Source of the DNA: a virus
Reading direction: 5' to 3' (one strand)
IMG/VR virus record: IMGVR_UViG_3300035670_000068
Location: 1-64,000 of that record
DNA: 64,000 nucleotides
Shown here: positions 53,865 to 61,432 of the stretch, piece after piece
Numbering within the stretch: the stretch's first letter is position 1
Layout of the letters: every line of letters begins with the position of its first letter
The notes under the pieces: model-generated
Told to the model about the DNA's origin: nothing
Databases searched by the model: none
The model's input: the letters and a program-made list of their open reading frames with translations, nothing else
Program-made: the position numbers and the translations under genes

Positions 53865-54119
53865 CTACCGTCTTGCGATCCAGCCTACCGGCTCGCTGTC
53901 ACGGTCTTCGAGTCGGTCGAACTCGCTGTGAGCGAGCTCCACATTGTCGAAGCAGAACCTGTTGGCGTAACCGCAGTAGTCAACGTCGGTCACAATAGCG
54001 GTGGTGAACATCAGCTTGATCATGGCCACATAGGTTCCGTCTTCGAGCTGACGCCACCTGAAATACCCGTTGGACGGGTTCTCAAGCTGCCTCTCGATCT
54101 CCGGGACTCGATCAGCCAT
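53865..54119 (-). CDS. Hypothetical protein, 84 aa
   Basis: Short phage protein with RWRQLEDGTYVAMIKLMFTT and DVDYCGYANRFCFDNVELAH; two cysteines. ATG overlaps the stop upstream. Pattern of DGtY-x-x-M-x-f is common among small phage proteins, function unknown. Confidence 0.68.
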   Translation of the reverse strand: MADRVPEIERQLENPSNGYFRWRQLEDGTYVAMIKLMFTTAIVTDVDYCGYANRFCFDNVELAHSEFDRLEDRDSEPVGWIARR

Positions 54120-54498
54120 CGCACTTGCCCGTCTGGAGCCTGTTCAGGAACTTCTGAGAGATAGGCGTTGCAAAGCTCTCGAAGGAGGAAAGGGTGAGCT
54201 TCGTGCCGCCATCACCCTCGGCTCTGCCTCGAATCAAATCAGTCGCTTGGCCGCCTGCAGAGAGTGGGGAGTTGGCGATGAAGCGAATCTCGAAAGACTG
54301 GCTGTAGCCGTCGAACCGGCTATCCAGGCGCCAGTTGAAGCCGCAGTAAGGGTAGGCATTCAGATTGTCGTAGACCTGCTGAGCAGGCATATCGACAGTC
54401 ACAACCTTGTAGGGCTCGCGATGCTCCAAAGGAGCGCCGGCGCAACCGGCTAGAACAGCCCCAACCACAGCAAATCCAAACAGTCGCGCCAGCACCAT
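54112..54498 (-). CDS. Lipoprotein, 128 aa
   Basis: Signal peptide MVLARLFGFAVVGAVLAGC with lipobox LAGC (Cys at 19), so it should be lipidated and exported. The mature part resembles a beta-rich BON/START-like region (VVTVDMPAQQVYDNLNAYPY). Phage lipoproteins often cause superinfection exclusion; that is a possibility only. Confidence 0.8.
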   Translation of the reverse strand: MVLARLFGFAVVGAVLAGCAGAPLEHREPYKVVTVDMPAQQVYDNLNAYPYCGFNWRLDSRFDGYSQSFEIRFIANSPLSAGGQATDLIRGRAEGDGGTKLTLSSFESFATPISQKFLNRLQTGKCDG

Positions 54499-54818
54499 CA
54501 ATTGATCTCCGATCTTTCAAGCAAAACGGCATTGCCGACGATCATATCATCGATGGGTAGAGCCCCCATAAGCGTGACCATCGACGTGGCCACCATGTTC
54601 AGAGGCAGCTTCATGAGCTTGCCTTCCTCGTTGCAGGCCAGGTAGGCGTACTCGACACCGGCGATCTTCAAAGGCTGGGCGAACGTCACAAGCTCCACCC
54701 AGCCACCGAAGAACTCGCGCAGCTTTTCCATGTTGATTAAGCCTTCCTCGAACCAGCCACCCGGAGAGCTCTGGTCGATCATGAAGGCGTTGCCGTTATG
54801 CGGGATTGCAAGCGCCAT
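54498..54818 (-). CDS. DUF3846-like protein, 106 aa
   Basis: FGGWVELVTFAQPLKIAGVE then YAYLACNEEGKLMKLPLNMV and DDMIVGNAVLLE follow the DUF3846 layout (GgxvE ... neEGklxxLPxN-x-at ... GnvvLv). Common in phages and mobile elements, unknown role. TGATG overlap with the lipoprotein gene. Confidence 0.7.
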   Translation of the reverse strand: MALAIPHNGNAFMIDQSSPGGWFEEGLINMEKLREFFGGWVELVTFAQPLKIAGVEYAYLACNEEGKLMKLPLNMVATSMVTLMGALPIDDMIVGNAVLLERSEIN

Positions 54819-54990
54819 AAGTCACCCCACCATCCTTTGCGCCGATCACGTTCTTACGGAACACCGAGCGCTGTCCTTCGTCGAGCGGCCAGTCGATCTC
54901 ATGACCACAGCCAGTACACATCTTCTTGTCTTCACCGTGCAGCAGCACCAGCTCGGAGCACTTGCACTTAGGGCAAACCTTCGTCGTCAT
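54796..54990 (-). CDS. Zinc-ribbon protein, 64 aa
   Basis: CPKCKCSELVLLHGEDKKMC and CTGCGHEIDW form a C-x2-C ... C-x2-C zinc ribbon. I take the ATG at 54990 because it overlaps the stop of the 52-residue gene (ATGA). Small zinc ribbons often bind nucleic acid or act as adaptors. Confidence 0.75.
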   Translation of the reverse strand: MTTKVCPKCKCSELVLLHGEDKKMCTGCGHEIDWPLDEGQRSVFRKNVIGAKDGGVTYGACNPA

Positions 54991-55145
54991 CCCCATGTCC
55001 CATACTTGCTTTTGACTTCAAACTCTTCGAGCTCGGCGATGCCGTCCTCGATCTCCTGCAGTTCGTTGGCCCTGGCCTGCAGAACGCCGGCGAGCTCGGT
55101 CAGAACGAACTTGCGCAGCCGCTCTTCGAACGGCGGAAGGCTCAC
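54987..55145 (-). CDS. Small YGTWG-tailed protein, 52 aa
   Basis: GTG 55145 in a GTGA overlap; stop in an ATGA overlap, so the gene fits its operon perfectly. A single acidic helix pair (LTELAGVLQARANELQEIED, GIAELEEFEVK) and the tail SKYGTWG, a variant of the GxWS terminus. Confidence 0.7.
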   Translation of the reverse strand: MSLPPFEERLRKFVLTELAGVLQARANELQEIEDGIAELEEFEVKSKYGTWG

Positions 55146-55351
55146 AGCTCACCTCGCAGCTTGCGAATCCGAGCGACGTTGCGAGCGATGGCATCGATCA
55201 TCACCTGCTCACGCTCCTTGAAGCGATCCAGCGGAAGACCCTGCTTCTCTGCGTCGGCGGTTTGTTCACGCGCAGCCTTGAGGCCCATGCCCAGGACGCC
55301 GCACTTGACGCTCAGAACGAACGCCAGCGGCCAGGTAACAAGGCGGCGCAT
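55142..55351 (-). CDS. Small membrane-anchored protein, 69 aa
   Basis: N-terminal segment VTWPLAFVLSVKCGVLGMGL is a membrane span or signal anchor, followed by a charged helix (RFKEREQVMIDAIARNVARI). TGATG overlap with the gene upstream. Not recognised. Confidence 0.68.
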   Translation of the reverse strand: MRRLVTWPLAFVLSVKCGVLGMGLKAAREQTADAEKQGLPLDRFKEREQVMIDAIARNVARIRKLRGEL

Positions 55352-55749
55352 CACTGCGCCGCCAGGCTTACGGAGATCGACCAGGTGTCGCCCTGGAGCA
55401 GCAGCTGCTTGGTGTCCAGGTCTACACCGCCGCAGTCATGACCGAACGAAGCAACGACCGTGTGGTTGTCGCCGCTCTTCGAGAAACTGAGGTGAGTCAG
55501 CTCGATCACGGTGCCGGCGTCGAAGTCACCCAGGAAGGGCTGAACGCCTTTCTCTCGGCTCAGCTCTTCGACCAGGCTCAGCGCCTCGATATCGGAGAAC
55601 TTGAAGGTCTGCTTGTTGCCTGCCTCGTTGGGCACGAACAGCTTCTGGAAGGCTTCCTTCTCAGCAGTCCGGCCCTTGAAGATGATCTTGCCGCTGATCT
55701 CAGCAGGCCGGCTCTGGGTCGCAACCCGGAGTTGTCGTTTCTGTCGCAT
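55351..55749 (-). CDS. Hypothetical protein, 132 aa
   Basis: ATG 55749 with AGGAG five bases upstream. Beta-rich (AEISGKIIFKGRTAEKEAFQ; TVIELTHLSFSKSGDNHTVV). Not recognised. Confidence 0.68.
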   Translation of the reverse strand: MRQKRQLRVATQSRPAEISGKIIFKGRTAEKEAFQKLFVPNEAGNKQTFKFSDIEALSLVEELSREKGVQPFLGDFDAGTVIELTHLSFSKSGDNHTVVASFGHDCGGVDLDTKQLLLQGDTWSISVSLAAQ

Positions 55750-55757
55750 ATTGGCTC

Positions 55758-56036
55758 CTATGACCATGTTCCAAATTCTTGAGGTCTACTGACCTTCTTG
55801 ACTTGCTTCGGCCTCGATTCGAGGTCGCTGTTCTCAGCCAGGCTGTCGTATTCGTCCAGCGCCATCAGATCGACCTCCTTAGCCTTCTCCATCATCGTCT
55901 TGAAGGCCTCGATGGCTTTCTTCTCCTGCATGGCTTTCATGACAGCCTCATAGGCTTCCTTCTCCACTCCGAGCTTTTCGATGGAATCGATCAGCTCGGG
56001 CATACTGGAGAAAATGCTTTTGCCTTTCCCTCGCAT
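55758..56036 (-). CDS. GTWS-tailed helical protein, 92 aa
   Basis: ATG 56036 in a TGATG overlap. Helical (KLGVEKEAYEAVMKAMQEKK), acidic end, linker KQVKKVSRP and tail QEFGTWS. Not related in its body to the paralogues at 45-48 kb although the tail is the same. Confidence 0.72.
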   Translation of the reverse strand: MRGKGKSIFSSMPELIDSIEKLGVEKEAYEAVMKAMQEKKAIEAFKTMMEKAKEVDLMALDEYDSLAENSDLESRPKQVKKVSRPQEFGTWS

Positions 56037-56416
56037 CACGCAGCCTTCGGAAGCTGACCGCTCTCTTCCAGGAACTCGACGATCACCTGGATCGCTTTGT
56101 CCGTGAACGGAGTCGAGCGCTGATCGACTTCAACAGCCCAGGCACCGCAGCGAGAAAGGTTGCGTGCGTCATCGAGCGCTTCGGTCAGAGTGTTGAACTT
56201 CACCACGTCGAAGCGGACACCCGGCTGCTGCTCGTCTCGGCTGACGCGATACCAGGTGTTCTTGAGCTTGCCGTCCACCGTGCGGATGTACAGGATGCCC
56301 TGGTCATCCGGGTTGACGGTGCTGACAACGTGCGCGACGAAAGAGCCGTACAGCTTGTTCGTCGGGTCAAACTGGAGCGGTTTCGGGTCGCTCACACCAT
56401 CGATCATCACTACCAT
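56036..56416 (-). CDS. Hypothetical protein, 126 aa
   Basis: ATG 56416 with GAGG eight bases upstream. Beta-type (VVMIDGVSDPKPLQFDPTNK; DGKLKNTWYRVSRDEQQPGV) with helical C-terminus. First gene of the operon 53.9-56.4 kb; palindrome copy 17 lies upstream with TATGCT. Confidence 0.68.
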   Translation of the reverse strand: MVVMIDGVSDPKPLQFDPTNKLYGSFVAHVVSTVNPDDQGILYIRTVDGKLKNTWYRVSRDEQQPGVRFDVVKFNTLTEALDDARNLSRCGAWAVEVDQRSTPFTDKAIQVIVEFLEESGQLPKAA

Positions 56417-56451
56417 CTGTTTCACCTCGTTGCTTTGTTTGTTCTGTTCAC

Positions 56452-56478
56452 AGCATACAGCTAACTAAGCGGTTAGTC
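56452..56478 (-). promoter_or_regulatory. Palindrome copy 17 with TATGCT
   Basis: ACTAA-GCGG-TTAGT core (56464-56477) within CTAACTAAGCGGTTAGTC; TATGCT (56452-56457) follows on the minus strand. Drives the operon starting at 56416. Confidence 0.6.
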
Positions 56479-56484
56479 ATTCTG

Positions 56485-57126
56485 TCAGCTAAAAGACCCG
56501 AACCCTGGAACGCTGCTGGGAACGCTCTCTGAGCGCGTTTCTGTCTGAGCGCTACGCTTGCGCGTAATCGACTGGAGAACGTCACTAGCGAGCGTTTTGC
56601 GCGCTTCCCGACGCTGTTCCTGATCGACTTCTGCAGACTCGCGAACGTATCTGTCGCCGTTGTCCAACCAGGACAGATTGATCGACCATTCAAACTGGCT
56701 TCGCCACTCCCAGCGATTCATTTCGACCTCTGCATAGGCTTCTGCCATGTGCAGCGGCCAATTGTTGACCTTCGCCATGTGCTTGAGCGTGGGTTCCAGG
56801 AAGCCCATGCGCGCAGCGTTGCCGATATGCTTAACCCGGTGGCAGCTCGGGCAAAGGCTGATCAGCCCGGTCAGGGTCTGGACCTTTTTGTCGTCGTCGT
56901 AGTGCCAGATTTCATGGCACTCGACAGGGTGCTTCTTCCCTACCCCGCCGCAGATTTCACAGCGATGACCGGCGTAGACAAAACAGGCTTTCTTGAGCAG
57001 ACCCCACTGACTCTCTGTGATCCTGGCCCGCACGTTGTCGAACCACTGACCGAACGGGACCAGCTCGATGGTCAGCCTGGGCGGATCGAAGGGTTCGAAT
57101 GGGTTTTCAGCGATCATATTTGTCAT
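56485..57126 (-). CDS. HNH endonuclease-like, GSFS tail
   Basis: 213 residues. CEICGGVGKKHPVECHEIWH and TGLISLCPSCHRVKHIGNAA give two CxxC zinc pairs and the H-E-x-W-x-H HNH core, with His replacing the usual first Asn pattern. So it is a zinc-supported HNH protein, nuclease or structural. The C-terminus ends VPGFGSFS, the shared tail. HNH proteins near terminase help DNA packaging, but this one is far from it; a free-standing nuclease is likelier. Confidence 0.78.
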   Translation of the reverse strand: MTNMIAENPFEPFDPPRLTIELVPFGQWFDNVRARITESQWGLLKKACFVYAGHRCEICGGVGKKHPVECHEIWHYDDDKKVQTLTGLISLCPSCHRVKHIGNAARMGFLEPTLKHMAKVNNWPLHMAEAYAEVEMNRWEWRSQFEWSINLSWLDNGDRYVRESAEVDQEQRREARKTLASDVLQSITRKRSAQTETRSESVPSSVPGFGSFS

Positions 57127-57370
57127 ACCAGCTCTTGTTGCAGAAGCCGCCGATGTGACCCTCTTCGTTCATTCGAGGGATGATTCCACCTGCAGGGTTG
57201 CCGACGTACTGACAGCCCGTCTTTGCGTCGGTGAACAGCATCAGACCACTGCGGCCGTTCTCCGGGTCAGTGTCGTCTTTGTCCTTGAAGTAGCCATGAA
57301 GGCTGGAAACTACGATGGCGATGATCACCAGCCTGATCAGGTCTTTCTTCACCTGTTTGTAGACTTCCAT
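57107..57370 (-). CDS. DUF6440-like membrane protein, 87 aa
   Basis: Membrane segment LIRLVIIAIVVSSLHGYF near residues 11-28, then LFTDAKTGCQYVGNPAGGII and PRMNEEGHIGG, the DUF6440 pattern (TGvqYl ... glTPRxdxxG). ATG 57370 with AGAGGTGG upstream. Overlaps the HNH gene by 20 bases. Confidence 0.72.
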   Translation of the reverse strand: MEVYKQVKKDLIRLVIIAIVVSSLHGYFKDKDDTDPENGRSGLMLFTDAKTGCQYVGNPAGGIIPRMNEEGHIGGFCNKSWYDKYDR

Positions 57371-57379
57371 AGCCACCTC

Positions 57380-57616
57380 TTACGACCAGGAGCCTACAAC
57401 TTCGGATTCGGTCTTCACGGCCTCTTCCTCTGCTGGCTTGTCTTCGATCAGAGCCAGCACATGCACCCGCCCGGCGATGTAATGCCAGTCGTGCTTGTAG
57501 CCGGTTCGCTTGGTTTCGGCAGCACAGTAGTCTTCTGCCTCCTGCTTGGACATGGCGAAGAGACCCATGCTCTTGCCCCGATCAAACACTTCCTGGTCAC
57601 ACTTTTCGGTACTCAT
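57380..57616 (-). CDS. GSWS-tailed small protein, 78 aa
   Basis: Helical with Cys pair (EKCDQEVFDRGKSM; EAEDYCAAETKRTGYKHDWH), acidic linker (EDKPAEEEAVKTESE) and tail EVVGSWS. TGGAG eight bases before ATG 57616. Confidence 0.72.
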   Translation of the reverse strand: MSTEKCDQEVFDRGKSMGLFAMSKQEAEDYCAAETKRTGYKHDWHYIAGRVHVLALIEDKPAEEEAVKTESEVVGSWS

Positions 57617-57636
57617 TTCTGTTCTCCAAATGCCAT

Positions 57637-57658
57637 GAAGCCTGCTTTCGCAGGCTTC
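57637..57658. other. Hairpin between units
   Basis: GAAGCCTGC-TTTC-GCAGGCTTC perfect nine-base stem between the genes at 57616 and 57674, without T-run on the minus strand; may stabilise or process the transcript. Confidence 0.6.
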
Positions 57659-57673
57659 GGGCTCTTCCGTTGA

Positions 57674-58441
57674 TTAGGCGGACAGCATCGGCAGCAGCAG
57701 ACTGTCCGGGTTGGCGACGAGCTTCCCACCGTCCTTGCGGGCGAGCTCCAGGACTTGCAGCACCTTCATCAGCTGGGTGCATTGCGAGTTGGCAGTGCCG
57801 ACGCTGTACGGGCGAGCGATGTAGGCGTCACGCAGAGCCTTCGATGTGATCTCGCCTTGCTTGACGAGAATGTCCACCGCGATCTTGGTGTAGTTCGACA
57901 GCGAGGCGCCGTTGCTCAGGTGGGCGTAGAAGTTCACGACCTTCTCCTGAATCTTGATCGGCAGCGCATCGATCTCACCGAGCTTGGCGTCGATGACGGC
58001 TTTCAGATCGTCAGCCGGCAGCTCAGCGTTCTGCATCGTCAGAGCCAGGTAGTCGTTGAGCTTCGCGCCCAGCGCTTTCGACAGCGCTTCGGACTTCTTC
58101 ACACCGGCGACGGTGATGCGCTTGGTGGACGGAGCAGTGCGCTTGGGCTTGGTCGGCTCGATGCTGCCGGTAGCGATGCCTGCAGCGTCATCGACGGGCT
58201 CACCCACTTCGTCCATTTCAGCCAGCGCTTCGTTGCGGGCTTCTTCGATGCTGGCCTGGATGCCAACTTCTTCCAGCTCGTCGTCGCTCAGCTCGGCAAC
58301 GGGCTCTTCGATCACCAGTTCACCGGAGCCATCAGCTTCCAGTTCTTCGAACATGGCTTCCAGCTCGTCCAGTTGATCGAGCGGATCAACGGCAGCGGTG
58401 GTGGTAACAACTTCTTCTTGAACTTTCAGAGCAGCTTCCAT
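57674..58441 (-). CDS. Hypothetical protein, 255 aa
   Basis: Acidic N-terminal half (about 10-90, Asp/Glu-rich), a Lys/Thr linker (PTKPKRTAPSTKRITVAGVK), and a helical C-terminal domain (ALGAKLNDYLALTMQNAELP; TNSQCTQL region then LMKVLQVLELARKDGGKLVA) that resembles a winged-helix end. It could be a regulator with an acidic tail. Monocistronic with GAGG upstream. Not recognised. Confidence 0.7.
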   Translation of the reverse strand: MEAALKVQEEVVTTTAAVDPLDQLDELEAMFEELEADGSGELVIEEPVAELSDDELEEVGIQASIEEARNEALAEMDEVGEPVDDAAGIATGSIEPTKPKRTAPSTKRITVAGVKKSEALSKALGAKLNDYLALTMQNAELPADDLKAVIDAKLGEIDALPIKIQEKVVNFYAHLSNGASLSNYTKIAVDILVKQGEITSKALRDAYIARPYSVGTANSQCTQLMKVLQVLELARKDGGKLVANPDSLLLPMLSA

Positions 58442-58566
58442 CTTGAGACACCTCGTATTGGTTTAAGCGTTCTGCGCTTCTTTTGTGTCGCGCTTCAACA
58501 GTTCAAATACTAAAGATCATCCTGCGGCTGATATATAGCGCCGAAAGGAAGCCCGTAGGATTGCCG

Positions 58567-59169
58567 TTACAACACCGGAATCAACGGATCAGATATCACC
58601 AAGTTAGTGCCATCAGTCATGAAGTTAGCCGGATTCTGCAGGTCAAGAAGAACATCGTGGTCGCTCTTCTCGATGTAGTCGGATATCGCCAACAATGCCC
58701 AGGACACCGATGCCGAAAACATCCTTGAAGCCGTCAGGTCTTTCAGCGCTCTCGCATGGGAAAACTTGCCCAACTCCGGCTTCTCTCCAAGCTCGCGCGC
58801 TGCAAGCCTGAAATCAACTGCGCTGGCTACGGCTTTACTCTCCAGAACCATAGTTTCATTTTCCCACTTATCCAGCGGGCGCAACTTGACCACTTCCAGC
58901 AGAGATATTTGACCGTAGTCCTGGCAGTTGAAACTTCCGTAGTCGTTCACCAACTTGGGAACACCTGGCACTCCAGACTTCAAACGAACAAAGTCTGGAT
59001 ATACCGGGTCGCAAGTTAGTTTGAGAACCGTATTGTCGGTGCATTCGTAGACGATTGAATAACAGCCGCGACCGACAATTTTCTTGCCGGTCAGAACTGG
59101 AAACTTCTCAATAATCAAATCCCGGTCTGGGTCGAATGACTCAGTGCCGGATTCACCGAATGCCATCAT
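58567..59169 (-). CDS. Protein-kinase-like protein, 200 aa
   Basis: Gly-rich loop GKKIVGRGCYSIVYEC near 30-42, candidate Lys in TVLKLTCD, middle YGQISLLEVVKLRPLDKW as hinge, then HDVLLDLQNPANFM and LVISDPLIPVL as catalytic loop (D-x4-N) and DFG-like SDP. It is shorter than usual, lacking most of the C-lobe after the DFG region. Phage kinases such as T7 gp0.7 modify host RNA polymerase; this one's substrate is unknown. Confidence 0.68.
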   Translation of the reverse strand: MMAFGESGTESFDPDRDLIIEKFPVLTGKKIVGRGCYSIVYECTDNTVLKLTCDPVYPDFVRLKSGVPGVPKLVNDYGSFNCQDYGQISLLEVVKLRPLDKWENETMVLESKAVASAVDFRLAARELGEKPELGKFSHARALKDLTASRMFSASVSWALLAISDYIEKSDHDVLLDLQNPANFMTDGTNLVISDPLIPVL

Positions 59170-59660
59170 TACGACCAGCCCCCGATATTGATGCCTTTCG
59201 CGCTCGCTGCTTCCAGGAGCTCTTCGTCAACATCGATGGCCAGCTCCTTCATCACCGGCGCCAGCTCGTTGCCCTCTTCAACCAGCACCATTTCCCCGTC
59301 CTCGTCTTCGTCGAGGTAGGAGCCTGTGTATTTCAGGAGAACGTCTTCATAGGCAGCCATCGCTGCAGACTTGGTGCGGAAGGTTTCGGTGGCGCCGTGA
59401 TCGATCACCCAGCCCTTGTCTTCCAGGACACTCTCTTCCTCCCACTCGCTCTTGCGAACCTGGAGGCGGGTGCGAACGAAGATGCCGTGCGAATGCCGGT
59501 ATTCGGCGGGGAGCTTCTTGTCGTAGCGACCGATCCACTCAACCGCGATCCAGATGCGGTCGTTGCGGAACTCTTTGATGATCCAGTCCTTGCAGTGGCT
59601 CTTTTCCTCCCACTGCTTCTTCGACAGGCCTTTGCCGTCAATGTCCTGGTAGATGAACAT
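59169..59660 (-). CDS. GGWS-tailed protein, 163 aa
   Basis: ATG 59660 with AGGAG upstream and palindrome copy 18 before it. Body basic then acidic (KKQWEEKSHCKDWIIKEFRN; RTRLQVRKSEWEEESVLEDK), tail GINIGGWS. Followed by the kinase-like gene with TAATG coupling, so the two may act together. Confidence 0.7.
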   Translation of the reverse strand: MFIYQDIDGKGLSKKQWEEKSHCKDWIIKEFRNDRIWIAVEWIGRYDKKLPAEYRHSHGIFVRTRLQVRKSEWEEESVLEDKGWVIDHGATETFRTKSAAMAAYEDVLLKYTGSYLDEDEDGEMVLVEEGNELAPVMKELAIDVDEELLEAASAKGINIGGWS

Positions 59661-59676
59661 GATGTTTTAGCTCCTG

Positions 59677-59694
59677 TAACTAACGGTTTAGTTA
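59677..59694. promoter_or_regulatory. Dispersed palindrome, copy 18
   Basis: TAACTAA-CGGT-TTAGTTA, perfect seven-base arms, 16 bases before ATG 59660; the gene's AGGAG starts right after it. No clear -10 box. Confidence 0.65.
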
Positions 59695-59705
59695 GCCATC
59701 CTCTC

Positions 59706-59732
59706 AAAAAAACGGGCCATATTTCATGCCCG
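59706..59732 (-). terminator. Terminator after exonuclease unit
   Basis: CGGGC/GCCCG stem and TTTTTTT on the minus strand. A second hairpin ACACACGGAA/TTCCGCGTGT lies upstream at 59760-59785, so two hairpins in tandem end the exonuclease transcript. Confidence 0.8.
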
Positions 59733-59837
59733 CAAGAGAGATCAAAAATCAGCTAAAACACACGGAAGACGATATTTCCGCGTGTTTCAGTATGTCAATT
59801 TACCGCTAAATATTCAACATCCTCCTGAATTGTGGTT

Positions 59838-60416
59838 CTAAATGCCAACAAATTGACAGGGCTTGTCGAACATGCCGAACTCGATGCCGTTCCAGTAGGC
59901 TTTTTCAAGCACCTCAACGTCGTAATCGGCGGCGTGAGCAGCATCCGGGTCGTAATCAACGCCAGTTGCCCAGCAAAGCTCTCTCAGGTTCGGAACCTTA
60001 CCGAACCCGGTAGATGGTCGGCCTTTCAGCATCGTATCGAACACCTTGATCGGCGGCACTCGATAGCCCAAACGAATCAACTCCAGGGCGATGAAGGGTG
60101 CGTCAAAACCTTCGCCATTATGGGCGACAAAAATCTGACACATGGACATGATCTTGTGGACCTTCGGGGCAACATCCTCCCAAACCGGGCAGCCACGCAG
60201 GTCAGTGATCGAAATCCCATGCACTGCTTGAGCGCCTGGATCGATATCACGCATGGGGTTGATACGCTGATTCCAGGTCGAGCCGACCTTGCGCTTATCG
60301 CCCGTCGCCGGGTCGTATTTCCAGACACCGAAAGCTACTTCGATGATGCGGTGGCCGGACTCCTGGCTCAAGCCAGTGGTCTCGATATCGCCAACGCAGA
60401 TGTTGATGGTGCTCAT
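59838..60416 (-). CDS. DnaQ-like 3'-5' exonuclease
   Basis: 192 residues from ATG 60416 (ATGA overlap). DEDDh motifs: ExoI ICVGDIETTGLS, ExoII VAHNGEGFDAPFI, ExoIII AHAADYDVEVLEK with the catalytic His. Such single-domain exonucleases trim DNA or RNA ends and may serve proofreading, recombination or nucleotide recycling. Two hairpins follow the stop. Confidence 0.93.
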   Translation of the reverse strand: MSTINICVGDIETTGLSQESGHRIIEVAFGVWKYDPATGDKRKVGSTWNQRINPMRDIDPGAQAVHGISITDLRGCPVWEDVAPKVHKIMSMCQIFVAHNGEGFDAPFIALELIRLGYRVPPIKVFDTMLKGRPSTGFGKVPNLRELCWATGVDYDPDAAHAADYDVEVLEKAYWNGIEFGMFDKPCQFVGI

Positions 60417-60859
60417 ACCAGCTCCGTAAAGCCGCGCTTTGTCAGTCCTTCTGCCAGCTCGTTGAAGTGCTGGCAGGCCCATTTGTACTCGTCATCTGCC
60501 GAGTCGTTCTTGATTTCCTTCGTGGCCACGCGAACATCAGGCTGACGAACGATCGCAGTCATCAGCACTCGGCCAGACTCGCGATCCAGCTTGAGGATCA
60601 CGATGCGCTCAGCGGTGTAGAAGGCACGAACATCGCCGGCATCGATGTGCGACAAGCTCATGCGGCGCTCAGACGCCCACCTGCTGTACTCGTCTGGAAT
60701 CAGGCCAAGAAGAGCCATATCCAGGGCGATCAAAGCATTGAAGAAGGCGTTGTCGCTCAAGCACCCGCGCTTGTACTGGTTATCGAGCCAGGAATAGGCC
60801 TCACCAGCTTTGCGAGTAAGCTCTTCGGACAAGCTGAAATCTTCTGCCTGCATGACCAT
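60413..60859 (-). CDS. Hypothetical protein, 148 aa
   Basis: Starts at ATG 60859 (MVMQAEDFSLSEELTRKAGE). Helix-strand protein (WLDNQYKRGCLSDNAFFNAL; RIVILKLDRESGRVLMTAIV). Coupled to the exonuclease gene by ATGA. Not recognised. Confidence 0.68.
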   Translation of the reverse strand: MVMQAEDFSLSEELTRKAGEAYSWLDNQYKRGCLSDNAFFNALIALDMALLGLIPDEYSRWASERRMSLSHIDAGDVRAFYTAERIVILKLDRESGRVLMTAIVRQPDVRVATKEIKNDSADDEYKWACQHFNELAEGLTKRGFTELV

Positions 60860-60861
60860 GA

Positions 60862-61014
60862 TCACGCACTCGCCAGCCGACGCTTCTGACGAATCCGGCT
60901 GCACTTCGAATGGTTAGTGGTGGCGTTACGGTGCCTGCCGCAAACGTCGCAGTAGGAATTGCACGCCTTCACGATGCTGCGCATACGCAGCGGGACAACC
61001 TTGAACTCTTGCAT
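60862..61014 (-). CDS. Small zinc-finger protein, 50 aa
   Basis: Short basic protein: CNSYCDVCGRHRNATTNHSK followed by a Cys and RIRQKRRLASA. C-x3-C-x2-C ... H-x2-C suggests a zinc finger with a basic tail, likely nucleic-acid binding. ATG 61014, stop two bases before the next start. Confidence 0.7.
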   Translation of the reverse strand: MQEFKVVPLRMRSIVKACNSYCDVCGRHRNATTNHSKCSRIRQKRRLASA

Positions 61015-61075
61015 ATTGGAACTCACTCACTCGTTACTGATTTATTATGACAGCGCTACGACGGCAGGGGTTGGG

Positions 61076-61432
61076 TCACAGCCCTGCCCTCTCTTCTGCT
61101 GCCAGGAGAGCGTCACGACGCTTCGAGAAGCCGATGCAGGCGACGTTCTTGCCGCACGGCTCGCCCGTTGGGTAAACAGCCACGCTATCCGGGTCATCGA
61201 CAGCCTGAGCGTTCTTGATCATCCAGTCGGGCAGACAGGAAATGCTCGGGCTCTGCTGGTTCTCGTCATAGACCCAGCAAGTGACCTGGCGAACCTTGTC
61301 GTGGCGCACACTGACGTAAGGGAACGGCTCGTTGATCGACTTGTGGCGAGCTTCACGAAGGCGCTCAGCGTCAGTTTGAGGCTTGCAGCCGGCGATAATC
61401 AGAGCAGCGGCGATCAGGATCAGGCGCTTCAT
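61076..61432 (-). CDS. Lipoprotein, 118 aa
   Basis: Signal peptide MKRLILIAAALIIAGC with lipobox IAGC (Cys at 16). Mature part has four more cysteines (VTCWVYD, SISCLPD, EPCGKNVACIG), probably disulphide-bonded in the periplasm. Second lipoprotein of the window; superinfection exclusion is possible. Confidence 0.8.
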   Translation of the reverse strand: MKRLILIAAALIIAGCKPQTDAERLREARHKSINEPFPYVSVRHDKVRQVTCWVYDENQQSPSISCLPDWMIKNAQAVDDPDSVAVYPTGEPCGKNVACIGFSKRRDALLAAEERAGL

